Below, one piece after another: positions 43,329 through 52,217 of a stretch of 64,000 bases of DNA (position 1 is the stretch's first letter; every line of letters begins with the position of its first letter). Location of the stretch: positions 16,770 through 80,769 of the forward strand of contig CADEGD010000014.1 in the NCBI GenBank assembly GCA_902826795.1, given 5' to 3'. Both the position numbers and the translations under genes were made by a program. This DNA is from an uncultured Acidobacteriota bacterium. Lineage in GTDB: Bacteria > Acidobacteriota > Blastocatellia > Pyrinomonadales > Pyrinomonadaceae. The notes beneath the pieces were generated by a model. It was not told where the DNA came from. It searched no databases and was given only the letters and a program-made list of their open reading frames with translations.

Positions 43329-43702
43329 TTACCTGCCTTTTTAGCCGACCACGACTCTTCAGCATTCCCGCCGAACGACACCGTGCCGCTCATCGAATCG
43401 CCAACGACCTTGCCGGAGTAGGTCAATGTCAGGTCTTTACCGCCGTAGTTGATGGTGTAGCCAAAGTTGATGACATCGCCTTTGATCGTGCCGGTGATCG
43501 GCACATCGCCGCTAGCTCGCTTCGCCGTTCCGGTCAGCTTCTCGCCATCGACAACCAACACGAGTTTAAACGGACGAGCTCCACCCGGCGTGTTAAACGA
43601 GCCATCCCAGTCGCCCGCGACCGAGGTTTGTGCCGATGCTGTGCCAGCAAAGATGATCCCTAAACCTAGAACAAATAAAGCCGAAAGTATGTAGTTTTTC
43701 AT
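43325..43702 (-). CDS. Small secreted beta-rich protein
   Basis: 125 aa. Signal peptide (MKNYILSALFVLGLGIIFAG, cleavage after TASAQ). The mature part (VAGDWDGSFNTPGG, FKLVLVVDGEKLTGTAKR, GDVPITGTIKGDVINFGY, LTYSGKVVGDSMSGTVSFG) is a calycin-like beta-barrel pattern common in Acidobacteriota secreted proteins. First gene of a three-gene overlapping unit ending with the MmcQ gene. Function unknown. Confidence 0.75.
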   Translation of the reverse strand: MKNYILSALFVLGLGIIFAGTASAQTSVAGDWDGSFNTPGGARPFKLVLVVDGEKLTGTAKRASGDVPITGTIKGDVINFGYTINYGGKDLTLTYSGKVVGDSMSGTVSFGGNAEESWSAKKAGK

Positions 43703-43709
43703 GTCTTTT

Positions 43710-43843
43710 CTTTCTTATTCATCTTATTCATCTTTCTCTGTGGTGAAGAATGCTTTTCAACCACAGAACAAGATGAGCAAGAAGATGAGAACCCAACGCT
43801 AATCTGACTCTGTGGTGAAATCCGACCACAGAAAAAGAAGAAC
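43710..43843. repeat. Two CTGTGGT-type palindromes
   Basis: First element about 43710-43790 (tcatctttctctgtggtg and ccacagaacaagatgag pair) and second about 43807-43843 (CTCTGTGGT / ACCACAGA). Same family as the repeats in nagA, nagZ and at 57.0 kb. Confidence 0.75.
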
Positions 43844-43861
43844 AGGAACGATGAAGCCGAT

Positions 43862-44749
43862 CTATTTCAAATACTTCTTAAAGTGGCCGAGCGTCCGTTC
43901 CCAAGCAAGTTTGGCCGCCTCGGCGTCATATCGCGGAGTCGTGTCGTTGTGAAATCCATGCTGCTTGCCATCATACATAAACGACTCGAACTTCTTCTTG
44001 TTTTCTTTCAGGGCCGCCTCGTACGCAGGGATGTTTGCGTTGATCCGTTGATCGTTTCCGGCGTACTGGAACATCAGCGGAGCCTGGATCTTAGGCACGT
44101 CGGCGACGCCGGCCTGGTTCCCATAAAACGCCACACCGGCGTTCAGATCTTTGCCGAGCCGCACCGCGAGTTGGTTGACCATTCCGCCGCCGAAGCAAAA
44201 ACCGACCGCTCCGAGCTTGCCAGTACTGTCCGGACGCTTCTTGAGCCAATAGGCAGCAGCGACGAAATCTTCGGTCATCTTCTTACCATCGACGGTACGA
44301 AACAGCGCAACGCCTTTTTGCTCGTCGCCCGGATATCCGCCAACCGAGGTCAGTCCATCAGGAGCGAACGCCATGTATCCAGCCTTTGCGAACCGGCGAG
44401 CAACATCTTCGATATATGGATTCAGTCCGCGATTTTCATGGATCACCAAAACGCTGGCAAACTTCTTCCCTTTCGCCGGCTTTGCGAGATAGCCCTTGAT
44501 CGAACCGTTGCCTTGCGGCGATTCGACCGTCTCATACCCGACCTTTATGTCTTTGTCATCTTTCGCCACTGTTTGAGCCCATGCGAAGTTAGGCGTCAGG
44601 CTTTGAAAGATCGCCGCGACCGTCAAACCGCCGACAGCGAACTTCCCGATGCTATTCAGAAAGTCACGCCGCTCCATATAGCCGTGCTGATACTCGTGGA
44701 AAAGATCCAACAACTCCTGCGGATATTCGTCTGCCGTCTTGCGTTCCAT
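43862..44749 (-). CDS. Dienelactone hydrolase family protein, exported
   Basis: 295 aa. A twin-arginine-like N-terminal region (MERRDFLNSIGKFAVGGLTV) after about 24 residues, then an alpha/beta hydrolase of the DLH family: catalytic Cys in GAVGFCFGGG, Asp in YAGNDQRIN, His in KQHGFHN; HENRGLNPYIEDVARR is typical. Possibly Tat-exported. Substrate cannot be told; DLH paralogues act on lactones and other esters. Confidence 0.87.
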   Translation of the reverse strand: MERKTADEYPQELLDLFHEYQHGYMERRDFLNSIGKFAVGGLTVAAIFQSLTPNFAWAQTVAKDDKDIKVGYETVESPQGNGSIKGYLAKPAKGKKFASVLVIHENRGLNPYIEDVARRFAKAGYMAFAPDGLTSVGGYPGDEQKGVALFRTVDGKKMTEDFVAAAYWLKKRPDSTGKLGAVGFCFGGGMVNQLAVRLGKDLNAGVAFYGNQAGVADVPKIQAPLMFQYAGNDQRINANIPAYEAALKENKKKFESFMYDGKQHGFHNDTTPRYDAEAAKLAWERTLGHFKKYLK

Positions 44750-44939
44750 ATTTTCTCCTCTTTAGGTCAAGGATACCTGACGGCAGGGTTCCGTCAAAGA
44801 AGGTGTGAATTCGGTCCGAAGAGTATTTCAAATCTCAGCAGAAGAAATTCGGCGGTCTTGCCCTGCGTGGGAGCAAGACTGTTAGGCCAGATATTTGAAC
44901 CGTCTCGATATGGAATGCGTAACAACCCGAAGCCTCACT

Positions 44940-44968
44940 TTGTCCGCCTGTGCGGGTCGATGCATAAT
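44940..44968 (+). promoter_or_regulatory. Probable promoter of the DUF2911 gene
   Basis: TTGTCC, 17-base spacer, CATAAT; 35 bases before the start codon, which has AAGGAG upstream. The remaining 44750-44939 holds nothing recognisable. Confidence 0.5.
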
Positions 44969-45003
44969 CGGATTATCAACTTTGAATTTTAAGGAGAATT
45001 GCC

Positions 45004-45966
45004 ATGTCTTTGCTAAAGCGTTCGATCACACTGTCTTTCGCCGCTGCGTTCATTCTTGCCGCCGTCGGACTCACGGTCGCTCAATCGCGTCCGCCGATCC
45101 CGCGTGCGAGCCAGAAGGCCAAACTCACACAAACCGTCGGCACCACCGATGTCTCGATCACTTACAGCCGCCCCGCGGTCAAGGGCCGCCTAGTTTACGG
45201 CGACTGGCCCGGTGGCGGAACCGGCGAAGCCACGATCGATAATGCAGGACAGCGTCCGGCGGGTGCACCGCTTGTGGCGTGGGGCCGCGTGTGGCGAACG
45301 GGTGCTGACGAAGCAACACTCTTTGTTGTAAACGATGACGTGCTGATCAACGGCCAGCCTCTGGCAGCCGGAAAATACAGCCTGCATTCGGTACCCGGTA
45401 AAGAAGATTGGACGTTCATCTTCAACAAAGAAGATGGTCAGTGGGGCAGCTTTTCATACGATGCTTCGAAAGATGCTCTTCGAGTGAAATCGAAGCCGAC
45501 GTGGGTTGCCGACAGCGCTGAATTCCTGACGTTCACCTCTGATGCGATAACGCCTGATACGGCTACCGTTAATCTTCGCTGGGAAAAACTGTCGGTCCCG
45601 TTCACGGTTCAGGTAAAAGACGTTGTTAGTTCGACGATGGTACGTCTTCGCGAATACGCCGCTGCCGCCAAGGCTGACGAGTTTCAGCAGCCGCTGAGCG
45701 CGGCGATATACGCTAAGCAGAACAAGCAGGATGCCGACGCCGCGAAGTGGTTCGCACAGGCCGAGAAAGCCGTCGATGCAGCGATAGCAACTAAGCCAAC
45801 CTTCGCGAACTATCGCGCAAAGTCGAACATCCTCTTCAACGCCGGGAAAGCTCAGCCCGCTCTCGCCGCTACCGAAAAAGCGATCGAATTAGGTAAGGCC
45901 GAGAAAGCCGACGTCGCCGCTTTGGAAAAGCGAGCTGCGGACCTGAAGGCCGCCAAAACGAACTGA
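45004..45966 (+). CDS. Secreted DUF2911 protein with C-terminal TPR-like part
   Basis: 320 aa. Signal peptide (SITLSFAAAFILAAVGLTVA). DUF2911 blocks: ASQKAKLTQTVGTTDVSITY, SRPAVKGRLVYG, WRTGADEATLFVVNDDVLIN, GKYSLHSVPGKEDWTFIFN. The final ~90 residues are helical, TPR-like. Strong AAGGAG 7 bases before ATG. DUF2911 is widespread in Bacteroidota and Acidobacteriota and has no assigned function. Confidence 0.9.
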   Translation: MSLLKRSITLSFAAAFILAAVGLTVAQSRPPIPRASQKAKLTQTVGTTDVSITYSRPAVKGRLVYGDWPGGGTGEATIDNAGQRPAGAPLVAWGRVWRTGADEATLFVVNDDVLINGQPLAAGKYSLHSVPGKEDWTFIFNKEDGQWGSFSYDASKDALRVKSKPTWVADSAEFLTFTSDAITPDTATVNLRWEKLSVPFTVQVKDVVSSTMVRLREYAAAAKADEFQQPLSAAIYAKQNKQDADAAKWFAQAEKAVDAAIATKPTFANYRAKSNILFNAGKAQPALAATEKAIELGKAEKADVAALEKRAADLKAAKTN

Positions 45967-45984
45967 CTGATACAAGAAAAGAAA

Positions 45985-46014
45985 GAGGCTGCAGCATTAC
46001 TTCACTGCAGCCTC
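45985..46014. terminator. Bidirectional terminator
   Basis: Perfect 10-bp stem GAGGCTGCAG / CTGCAGCCTC with a 10-base loop, between convergent genes; A-rich on the left and weakly T-containing on the right. Confidence 0.75.
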
Positions 46015-46031
46015 AGACAACTTTCATGATC

Positions 46032-46997
46032 CTACTTCTCACCAGACCATGTATCCCAAACTGCCTTCGCAGCTTTTGCGATCACCAACTCTCTTGTTTT
46101 CTCATCGGCCGAGGAGTCTCCGACAAACACCGCGATCGCGACGTGCTTGCCGTTCGGTAAAGTGATGATGCCGATGTCGTTAGTTGCTGAGTTGATTCTG
46201 TTCCGCGTTCCACCCGTTCCGGTTTTGTGAGCGACGGGAGTTCCAGGCGGAAGCAGACCTTTGAGGCGGTTAGGACCGGGTTTAGATTCCAGCATTCGCT
46301 GGTAGACCAGATCATAGGTCGCATCGAGGCAGTATATTCGATCGTCATTCTCCTTCTGTACTGGGAATATAAGCTGAAGCAAGTCAACCGCTGCTTCCGG
46401 AGTTGCCCAATTCTCGTACTGCATTTCCCAACTCTTGCCGAACTCTTTGTGAATCCGCTTCATCTCCATTCCGGCGACGTCGAGCGATAGAACATAAGCG
46501 TTCACGGCTTCGGGACCCCCGGCGATTCGCGTGAGGACGTCACAAGCCGTGCCGTCGCTTTCGGATATCGCGAGTCGGATCAGTTCATCGATGGTAGCCT
46601 CACCACCCCTTGGATTTTTGTCACGAAGTGGAGATCTCTGATTTGGATTCGCAAGGTCTTTGACCGTAAACCTGATCTTCTGATCGAGTTTAAACTTTCC
46701 CTCCCCAGCCTGCTGCATCACGAGCATCGCGACTGGAAGTTTCACGACGCTCTGCATCGCGAACCGGTCGCTACCATTGAGCGAAACCGCCCGTCCATCT
46801 TCGATCAGCAGAGCAAATACGCCGAGCTTTCCCATCGCGTCCGGCTCCAAGGCTGCAAGCTTTTCCTGAAGCTCTTCGTCTTCCTTATTGACAAGTTCGC
46901 CGGTCGGATTAAAGGATTCGTTCGCGGGTTCAAGCGAGTTCGATACATTGCCGCAAGCAGAGAGAAGTGCGAGACCAAGAAGGAGGCAAAATCTCAT
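46032..46997 (-). CDS. Class A beta-lactamase-type serine hydrolase, lipoprotein
   Basis: 321 aa. Lipobox LLSACG at residues ~15-20, so probably membrane-anchored in the periplasm. Class A motifs: SxxK as QSVVKLP, SDG in place of SDN (ISESDGTACD), the NWATPEAAVDLL block of the PER/CfxA branch, and KTG as HKTGTGG. Length suits beta-lactamases with a linker. It may hydrolyse beta-lactams or be a related D,D-peptidase; resistance cannot be claimed from sequence. Overlaps the propeller gene upstream by four bases. Confidence 0.85.
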   Translation of the reverse strand: MRFCLLLGLALLSACGNVSNSLEPANESFNPTGELVNKEDEELQEKLAALEPDAMGKLGVFALLIEDGRAVSLNGSDRFAMQSVVKLPVAMLVMQQAGEGKFKLDQKIRFTVKDLANPNQRSPLRDKNPRGGEATIDELIRLAISESDGTACDVLTRIAGGPEAVNAYVLSLDVAGMEMKRIHKEFGKSWEMQYENWATPEAAVDLLQLIFPVQKENDDRIYCLDATYDLVYQRMLESKPGPNRLKGLLPPGTPVAHKTGTGGTRNRINSATNDIGIITLPNGKHVAIAVFVGDSSADEKTRELVIAKAAKAVWDTWSGEK

Positions 46998-48019
46998 AGA
47001 AGCGTCCCGTATATTCCAAGATTCATCGAGTACGCCGAGTCATTTGTCGCGACGATCATCTCGCCGTTGCGTGTAAAGCAAAGTCCGACGACATTGTTGC
47101 CCGCGACGAAATGTTCGATCAGGCGAGTGCGACCATCGATCTTAACAACGCCATGGCGCCCCTTGTAGCACGCAGCGACATAAAGATTGCCTCCACGATC
47201 GAATGCGAGTCCCTGCGGACGGCCGAGTCCGCGGACGTAGCGTTCTACATGTCCATCGGCGTCGACGGCATAGATAAAATCGTGACTCGCAAATCCGGGC
47301 GACGAAACGAACAGCCGTCCATCCGGTGCGAACGCGATATGAAATGCGGCGACAGATGGCTCGATGACAGCAAAAGTCTCTTTCCCGCCATCTTCGAAAA
47401 CGCGATATATCGTGCCCGATCTGTCGCCTACGAACATCGCTCCGTCAGGCGCGAAAGCGATGCCGGTGGCAATTCCGAGATCGCTCGCAACTACGATAGC
47501 CGCCTCGCCGCGATCGATACGAGCGACCGTACCCTCAGCTCGATTCGTCACGTACATCGTCCCCGTCGGGCCAAACGCTATGCCTGTAGGGTTAAGGACC
47601 TCGACCGGAAGTTCGTCCAGATATCCGTCGGTCTCAAGCCGATACAAAGTATTAGACAATTGCTGACCTCGCGACCCGGACCGCGTCAGTATCAGCGAGC
47701 CGTCTTTCGGGTCGATCGCCGGATTTGCAACAATGTGCATCTCGTTTGCGAGCAATTTACCCGTAGAGATAACTAACCCGTTCGAATCGCCCGACGCGGA
47801 TTCAAGTTGAATGATAGAGGTCGAATCGTCTACCGATTCGGACACGATCGCCAAGATCCTTTTCGAGGACGCCGCTCGCACCTCACACTCGATGCCGTTC
47901 GCAAAACAGCTCGGCTCATTTCCGGGTTCGAGCCGCAAGTCTTCAAAATGTATCTCGATCTCGCCACCGGCGATCGCCCGTTCGGGTGTCACCGCAGTGA
48001 TTCGTCCATTTGTGCTCAT
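46994..48019 (-). CDS. SMP-30/NHL-type beta-propeller with N-terminal IPT/TIG-like domain
   Basis: 341 aa. An N-terminal Ig-like IPT/TIG segment (ITAVTPERAIAGGEIEIHFE) then propeller blades with repeated GIAFxPDGxMYV elements (PTGIAFGPTGTMYVTN, ATGIAFAPDGAMFVGD, HIAFAPDGRLFVSS, QGLAFDRGGNLYVA). No signal peptide. Likely a binding or lactonase-like propeller; the SMP-30 metal residues cannot be confirmed by eye. Coupled to the beta-lactamase-type gene. Confidence 0.75.
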   Translation of the reverse strand: MSTNGRITAVTPERAIAGGEIEIHFEDLRLEPGNEPSCFANGIECEVRAASSKRILAIVSESVDDSTSIIQLESASGDSNGLVISTGKLLANEMHIVANPAIDPKDGSLILTRSGSRGQQLSNTLYRLETDGYLDELPVEVLNPTGIAFGPTGTMYVTNRAEGTVARIDRGEAAIVVASDLGIATGIAFAPDGAMFVGDRSGTIYRVFEDGGKETFAVIEPSVAAFHIAFAPDGRLFVSSPGFASHDFIYAVDADGHVERYVRGLGRPQGLAFDRGGNLYVAACYKGRHGVVKIDGRTRLIEHFVAGNNVVGLCFTRNGEMIVATNDSAYSMNLGIYGTLL

Positions 48020-48201
48020 TCGGCGACTAGTTTAGCACGCGTGACATTGGCGATCAGAAGCAGACCACTCGTGATGTCTCGACGGGTCGGTCAACTTGAC
48101 CGCAAAAGCAGTCACTTTCTTTACGAGCCTACCGCAGAGGAACTAAAATTTTCTCGGACTCCGGCATTGCGCCCGCATCCGCTTTTTCTACCCACCCGCA
48201 T

Positions 48202-49353
48202 ATGCTCAATCGAATTGACGACCTCCTGAGAATGGCGATGAGTTTCGGCTCGTCCGACTTGCACCTTCGTGCTGGATCAACACCTGTGATCCGCGTAAAC
48301 GGCGAACTAAAACCGTTGGCCGGCGTTCCGAAACTTAATCAGGATGAGACGCTTGAAATGGCATTCTCGATGATGTCGAATCGCCAGAAGCAGCATTTCA
48401 AGGAAGTTTTCGAGGTAGATCTCGGGTACGGCGTCAGCGGGCTCGGACGTTTCCGCGTAAACATCTTCCAGCAGCGCAATTCGATAGGGATCGTTGCCCG
48501 AGTTATCTCCGACCACATCCGGAACTTCAATGAACTCGGCTTGCCACCGGTGTTAAACAAGGTGGCCGCCGAACAGCGCGGGTTGATCCTTGTAACAGGT
48601 ACGACCGGTTCAGGAAAATCGACGACGCTGGCGGCGATGGTCGATCACATCAACCAGCAGCGTAACTGCCATATTGTCACGATCGAAGATCCTATAGAGT
48701 TTCTTCACAAAGACAAGGAATCCTACATCACGCAGCGTGAGGTAGATGTCGATACGCGGTCGTTTGCCGAAGCACTTCGAGGCAGCCTCAGACAAGATCC
48801 GGACGTGATCCTAGTCGGCGAAATGCGCGACCTTGAGACGATAGAAACTGCCCTGGTCGCGGCCGAAACTGGTCATCTTGTACTTTCAACGCTTCACACC
48901 CTCGATGCGGCAGAAACGCTAACCCGAATCATTTCAGCATTTCCGCCATATCAGCAGAAGTCGATCCGTATCCAACTCGCCGGCTTGCTGAAAGGTGTCG
49001 TATCCCAACGCCTCATTAAATCATCGAAGGGCGCAAGAGTGCCTGCCGTCGAGGTTTTGATCTCGACACCGCTGATCCGTGACTGCATACTTTACGAGGA
49101 AAAGACGGCATCGATCAGAGACATCATCGCGGCCGGAACGTCGCAATATGGTATGCAGACGTTCGATCAGTCTTTGTTTTATTTGCACCAATCGGGGCTA
49201 ATCTCGCTCGAAGAGGCACTTCGCGGAGCCACGAATCCGGACGAGTTCCGCCTCCGTCTCGCAGGAGTACAAAATACATCTGCCATGGCGAAAGAAGAGA
49301 TGGAAAAGATGGGCGGCGTTTCGAACATCAGCAGCCTCTTGACGCGGAATTGA
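48202..49353 (+). CDS. pilT: Type IV pilus retraction ATPase PilT
   Basis: 383 aa. Hexameric ATPase that depolymerises pili for twitching motility. SSDLHLRAGSTPVIRVNGEL, Walker A VTGTTGSGKSTTLAA, Asp box TIEDPIEFLH, Walker B DVILVGEMRD, His box LSTLHT, and the PilT-type C-terminal part SIRDIIAAGTSQYGMQTFDQ. No other pilus gene is beside it. The 181-base gap upstream holds no obvious regulatory motif. Confidence 0.96.
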   Translation: MLNRIDDLLRMAMSFGSSDLHLRAGSTPVIRVNGELKPLAGVPKLNQDETLEMAFSMMSNRQKQHFKEVFEVDLGYGVSGLGRFRVNIFQQRNSIGIVARVISDHIRNFNELGLPPVLNKVAAEQRGLILVTGTTGSGKSTTLAAMVDHINQQRNCHIVTIEDPIEFLHKDKESYITQREVDVDTRSFAEALRGSLRQDPDVILVGEMRDLETIETALVAAETGHLVLSTLHTLDAAETLTRIISAFPPYQQKSIRIQLAGLLKGVVSQRLIKSSKGARVPAVEVLISTPLIRDCILYEEKTASIRDIIAAGTSQYGMQTFDQSLFYLHQSGLISLEEALRGATNPDEFRLRLAGVQNTSAMAKEEMEKMGGVSNISSLLTRN

Positions 49354-49480
49354 TCGCACAGGTAGGACGCAAATTCGTTAAGTCTGCGGCAGTCGGAATT
49401 CTTCGGCTCGCTGCGGGCTTTTCGTCGATCGTGAAAATCTCTCAACTCGCTGTATTTCAAGGATTTTCAACGACGAAACC

Positions 49481-49510
49481 TTGACAGGACGGCGTTCGGA
49501 CGTGTAGATT
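49481..49510 (+). promoter_or_regulatory. Probable promoter of rpsA
   Basis: TTGACA (49481-49486), 18-base spacer, TAGATT (49505-49510), leaving a leader of about 120 bases before rpsA. The 283-base gap after pilT holds nothing else clear. Confidence 0.65.
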
Positions 49511-49636
49511 TTAGTTTTATCCGATCAGCTAATATATCCGTATTTGACCGAGCTATTTTCGGAATCTTCGGAATTGACGAATGGCTGAGAAGCATTTTTA
49601 CTGTTTATTTCAAGTAAGGAAGTCGAAACAAAGTTA

Positions 49637-51865
49637 ATGACAAACGACGTTAAGGAACAGACTGAGGAAACGAATACCGGCGATTCCCCAGTTGCGGCAC
49701 AACAGGACAAGGCAGACGCAGTAGCTGCGGCACCGGTGAAAACTGCGTCAGAACCAAAGGAAACACCCGAATACGAGTCGGCAGCTTCCGGTGAGTTTGA
49801 TTTCGGAGCCATTCTCGAGCAATTCGAGCAAGAGCAGACCGTTTTTCACAACGGTGAACTGGTCGAAGGAAAGGTGGTTGGCGTATCCGAGCACGGCGTG
49901 CTTGTCGATTTCGGCTATAAATCCGAAGGCGTCATTCCGGCTGAGGAATTTACCCAACCTCTGGAAACATCGGTTTCCGTTGGCGACACGATTCAGGCCG
50001 TCATCAAGCATATCGGCGGTGAAGCTCCTCCGACCCTGTCGAAGAATGACGCTCTCGGCCGCCGTGTTTGGACCGATCTCGAGGAAGCTTTTAAGAACGA
50101 CGCAGCCGTTCGGGGAATGATCACCGGAAAGATCAAGGGCGGCCTTAAGGTCGACCTTGACGGCATCGAGGCATTTCTTCCAGGTTCACAAGTCGATTCG
50201 CGTCCTGTTGGCAATTTGGATCCTTACATCGGTACTGAGATCGAAGCTAAGATCATCAAGTTTAGCCGTCGCCGCAACAACATCGTTTTGTCGCGTAAAG
50301 CGATCACAGATCTCGAGATCAACGAGCAAAAAAGCGCTACGCTCGAAAACATCGATCTCGGCTACATAGTCGAGGGCACTGTCAAAAATCTCACCGAATA
50401 CGGCGCGTTCGTCGACATCGGCGGTATCGACGGGCTGCTTCACGTTACTGACATGTCATGGGGACGGCTCCACCATCCCGGCGATATGTTCAAAGTCGGC
50501 GATCACGTTCAAGCCAAGGTGCTGAAGCTCGACCGAGAGAAAGAGAAAGTTTCTCTCGGATTCAAGCAGCTTCAGCCGGATCCATGGTCGACCGTAATCG
50601 AGATGTATCCGGTCAATTCGAAGCTTACCGGTAAAGTCTCGTCTGTCACCGATTACGGCGTGTTCGTCGAGCTCGAACCGGGCGTCGAAGGTTTGGTACA
50701 CGTTTCCGAGATCTCATGGGCAAAGCGTTCGGCAAGTCCGAAACGGATGTTCAACCGCGGCGACGAGGTTGAGGTACAGGTCCTCGGCGTTGACACCGAA
50801 GACAAGCGCATCAGCCTTGGGATGAAACAGCTTCAGGAGAATCCTTGGGATACGATCGGTGCACGCTATCCCGTCGGAACCAAGATCCGCGGCAAGGTTC
50901 GCAATATAACCGACTTCGGTGCGTTCGTTGAGCTAGAAGATGGTATCGACGGACTCGTTCACGTTTCAGATATTACCTGGGCAAAGAAGGTCAAGCATCC
51001 GAAAGAACTCCTGAAAAAAGATCAGGAAGTTGAGGCGATCGTCACCAACATCGATTCGCGCGGACAGCGTTTGTCGCTGTCTATGAAGGACCTTACCCCG
51101 AGTGCCTGGGAGAGCTTTGTCGCTACCCACCGTGCGGGTGACGTCGTTCGAGGCAAGGTTTCTCGATTCACCAGCTTCGGCGTGTTCGTGGAATTTGGCG
51201 AAGGCCTAGAGGGCCTCTGCCACATCTCGGAACTTTCAGACGAGCGTGTCGAACGTCCTGAGGATGTTGTACAGCTTGGCCAGGAAGCGGATTTCCGCAT
51301 CCTTCGTATCGAGAGTGCCGATCAGAAGATCGGACTGTCGTATCGTGCCGTTGGCAAGGAAGATGAGCCTGTCGTCGACAGCCGGGTTTACTCAAGCGAG
51401 GCTAAAGGCGGAATGGCAAGCCTTGGCGAACTCGCCAATTTGCTCGGCAAGGAAGAGGCCGCTGCGGACGAGCCGGAACTTACGAAAGAAGAGAAGGAAG
51501 AGGCAAAACGTCTGCGCAAGGAGCAGGCTCGTCGCGAGTACGAAGAAAACACGGCCCGCGAAGCCGCTGCGGCGGAAGAAGCTGCTGCTCAGGCGGAAAC
51601 TCAAGCAACGGAAGCCACTCCTCCAGACTCTGAAGATGCACCGTCTGAGAACGAGCCGGTAGCTGAGGCCGCTGATACGGAAGCCGCTCCGGAAACGGTA
51701 GAGGCATCTGAAGTAGTCGAAGTCGAAGCGAGCGTAGAAGAGATAACTACGGAGGCAGCTGATGAAGCTGCCTCTTCACCCGAAGCTTTGGCTCCCGAGG
51801 CTGATCCTGTGACTGCAGAAACCGGTGAAGCTCCCGAAGAAGAATCGGAAAAAACTGCCGCTTAG
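49637..51865 (+). CDS. rpsA: 30S ribosomal protein S1
   Basis: 742 aa, longer than E. coli S1 (557 aa). Six S1 RNA-binding repeats starting near residue 75 (GKVVGVSEHGVLVDFGYKSE, GMITGKIKGGLKVDLDGIEA, GTVKNLTEYGAFVDIGGIDG and three more). An N-terminal extension of about 70 residues and a C-terminal tail of about 165 residues rich in Ala and Glu are low-complexity and acidic. S1 unwinds and docks mRNA on the ribosome. Followed by hup in the same direction. Confidence 0.96.
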   Translation: MTNDVKEQTEETNTGDSPVAAQQDKADAVAAAPVKTASEPKETPEYESAASGEFDFGAILEQFEQEQTVFHNGELVEGKVVGVSEHGVLVDFGYKSEGVIPAEEFTQPLETSVSVGDTIQAVIKHIGGEAPPTLSKNDALGRRVWTDLEEAFKNDAAVRGMITGKIKGGLKVDLDGIEAFLPGSQVDSRPVGNLDPYIGTEIEAKIIKFSRRRNNIVLSRKAITDLEINEQKSATLENIDLGYIVEGTVKNLTEYGAFVDIGGIDGLLHVTDMSWGRLHHPGDMFKVGDHVQAKVLKLDREKEKVSLGFKQLQPDPWSTVIEMYPVNSKLTGKVSSVTDYGVFVELEPGVEGLVHVSEISWAKRSASPKRMFNRGDEVEVQVLGVDTEDKRISLGMKQLQENPWDTIGARYPVGTKIRGKVRNITDFGAFVELEDGIDGLVHVSDITWAKKVKHPKELLKKDQEVEAIVTNIDSRGQRLSLSMKDLTPSAWESFVATHRAGDVVRGKVSRFTSFGVFVEFGEGLEGLCHISELSDERVERPEDVVQLGQEADFRILRIESADQKIGLSYRAVGKEDEPVVDSRVYSSEAKGGMASLGELANLLGKEEAAADEPELTKEEKEEAKRLRKEQARREYEENTAREAAAAEEAAAQAETQATEATPPDSEDAPSENEPVAEAADTEAAPETVEASEVVEVEASVEEITTEAADEAASSPEALAPEADPVTAETGEAPEEESEKTAA

Positions 51866-51926
51866 TTATTTGTCAGATTTGAGCTAAAGGCTCGCGGTTC
51901 ACATTCACTAACAGAGGAAAACGGAA

Positions 51927-52208
51927 ATGACAAAGGCCGACCTTGTTGAACGAGTCGCACACGAAGCCGAGATGACCAAGAAGGATGCCGAGCAGTTGGT
52001 CGAAATCGTCTTTGAAAGCATAACTGATTCGCTCAACAAAGGTGAGAAGATCGAACTTCGCGGCTTTGGCAGTTTCCGCGTTCGTGAACGCAACTCCCGC
52101 AAAGGCCGCAATCCCAAAACGGGAACCGCAGTTGACATCCCCGCCAAACGCGTAGCTTATTTCAAACCCGGCAAGGAACTGAAAGAGCTCATCAATAACG
52201 CGGAATAG
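51927..52208 (+). CDS. hup: HU/IHF-family DNA-binding protein
   Basis: 93 aa. MTKADLVERVAHEAEMTKKD and the DNA-arm region GFGSFRVRERNSRKGRNPKT with intercalating Pro (VDIPAKRVAYFKPGK). The GEKIELRGFGSF wording is closer to IHF-alpha than HU, so either subfamily is possible. AGGAAA precedes the ATG. It directly follows rpsA, as ihfB does in E. coli. Confidence 0.95.
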   Translation: MTKADLVERVAHEAEMTKKDAEQLVEIVFESITDSLNKGEKIELRGFGSFRVRERNSRKGRNPKTGTAVDIPAKRVAYFKPGKELKELINNAE

Positions 52209-52217
52209 TCCATCAAT

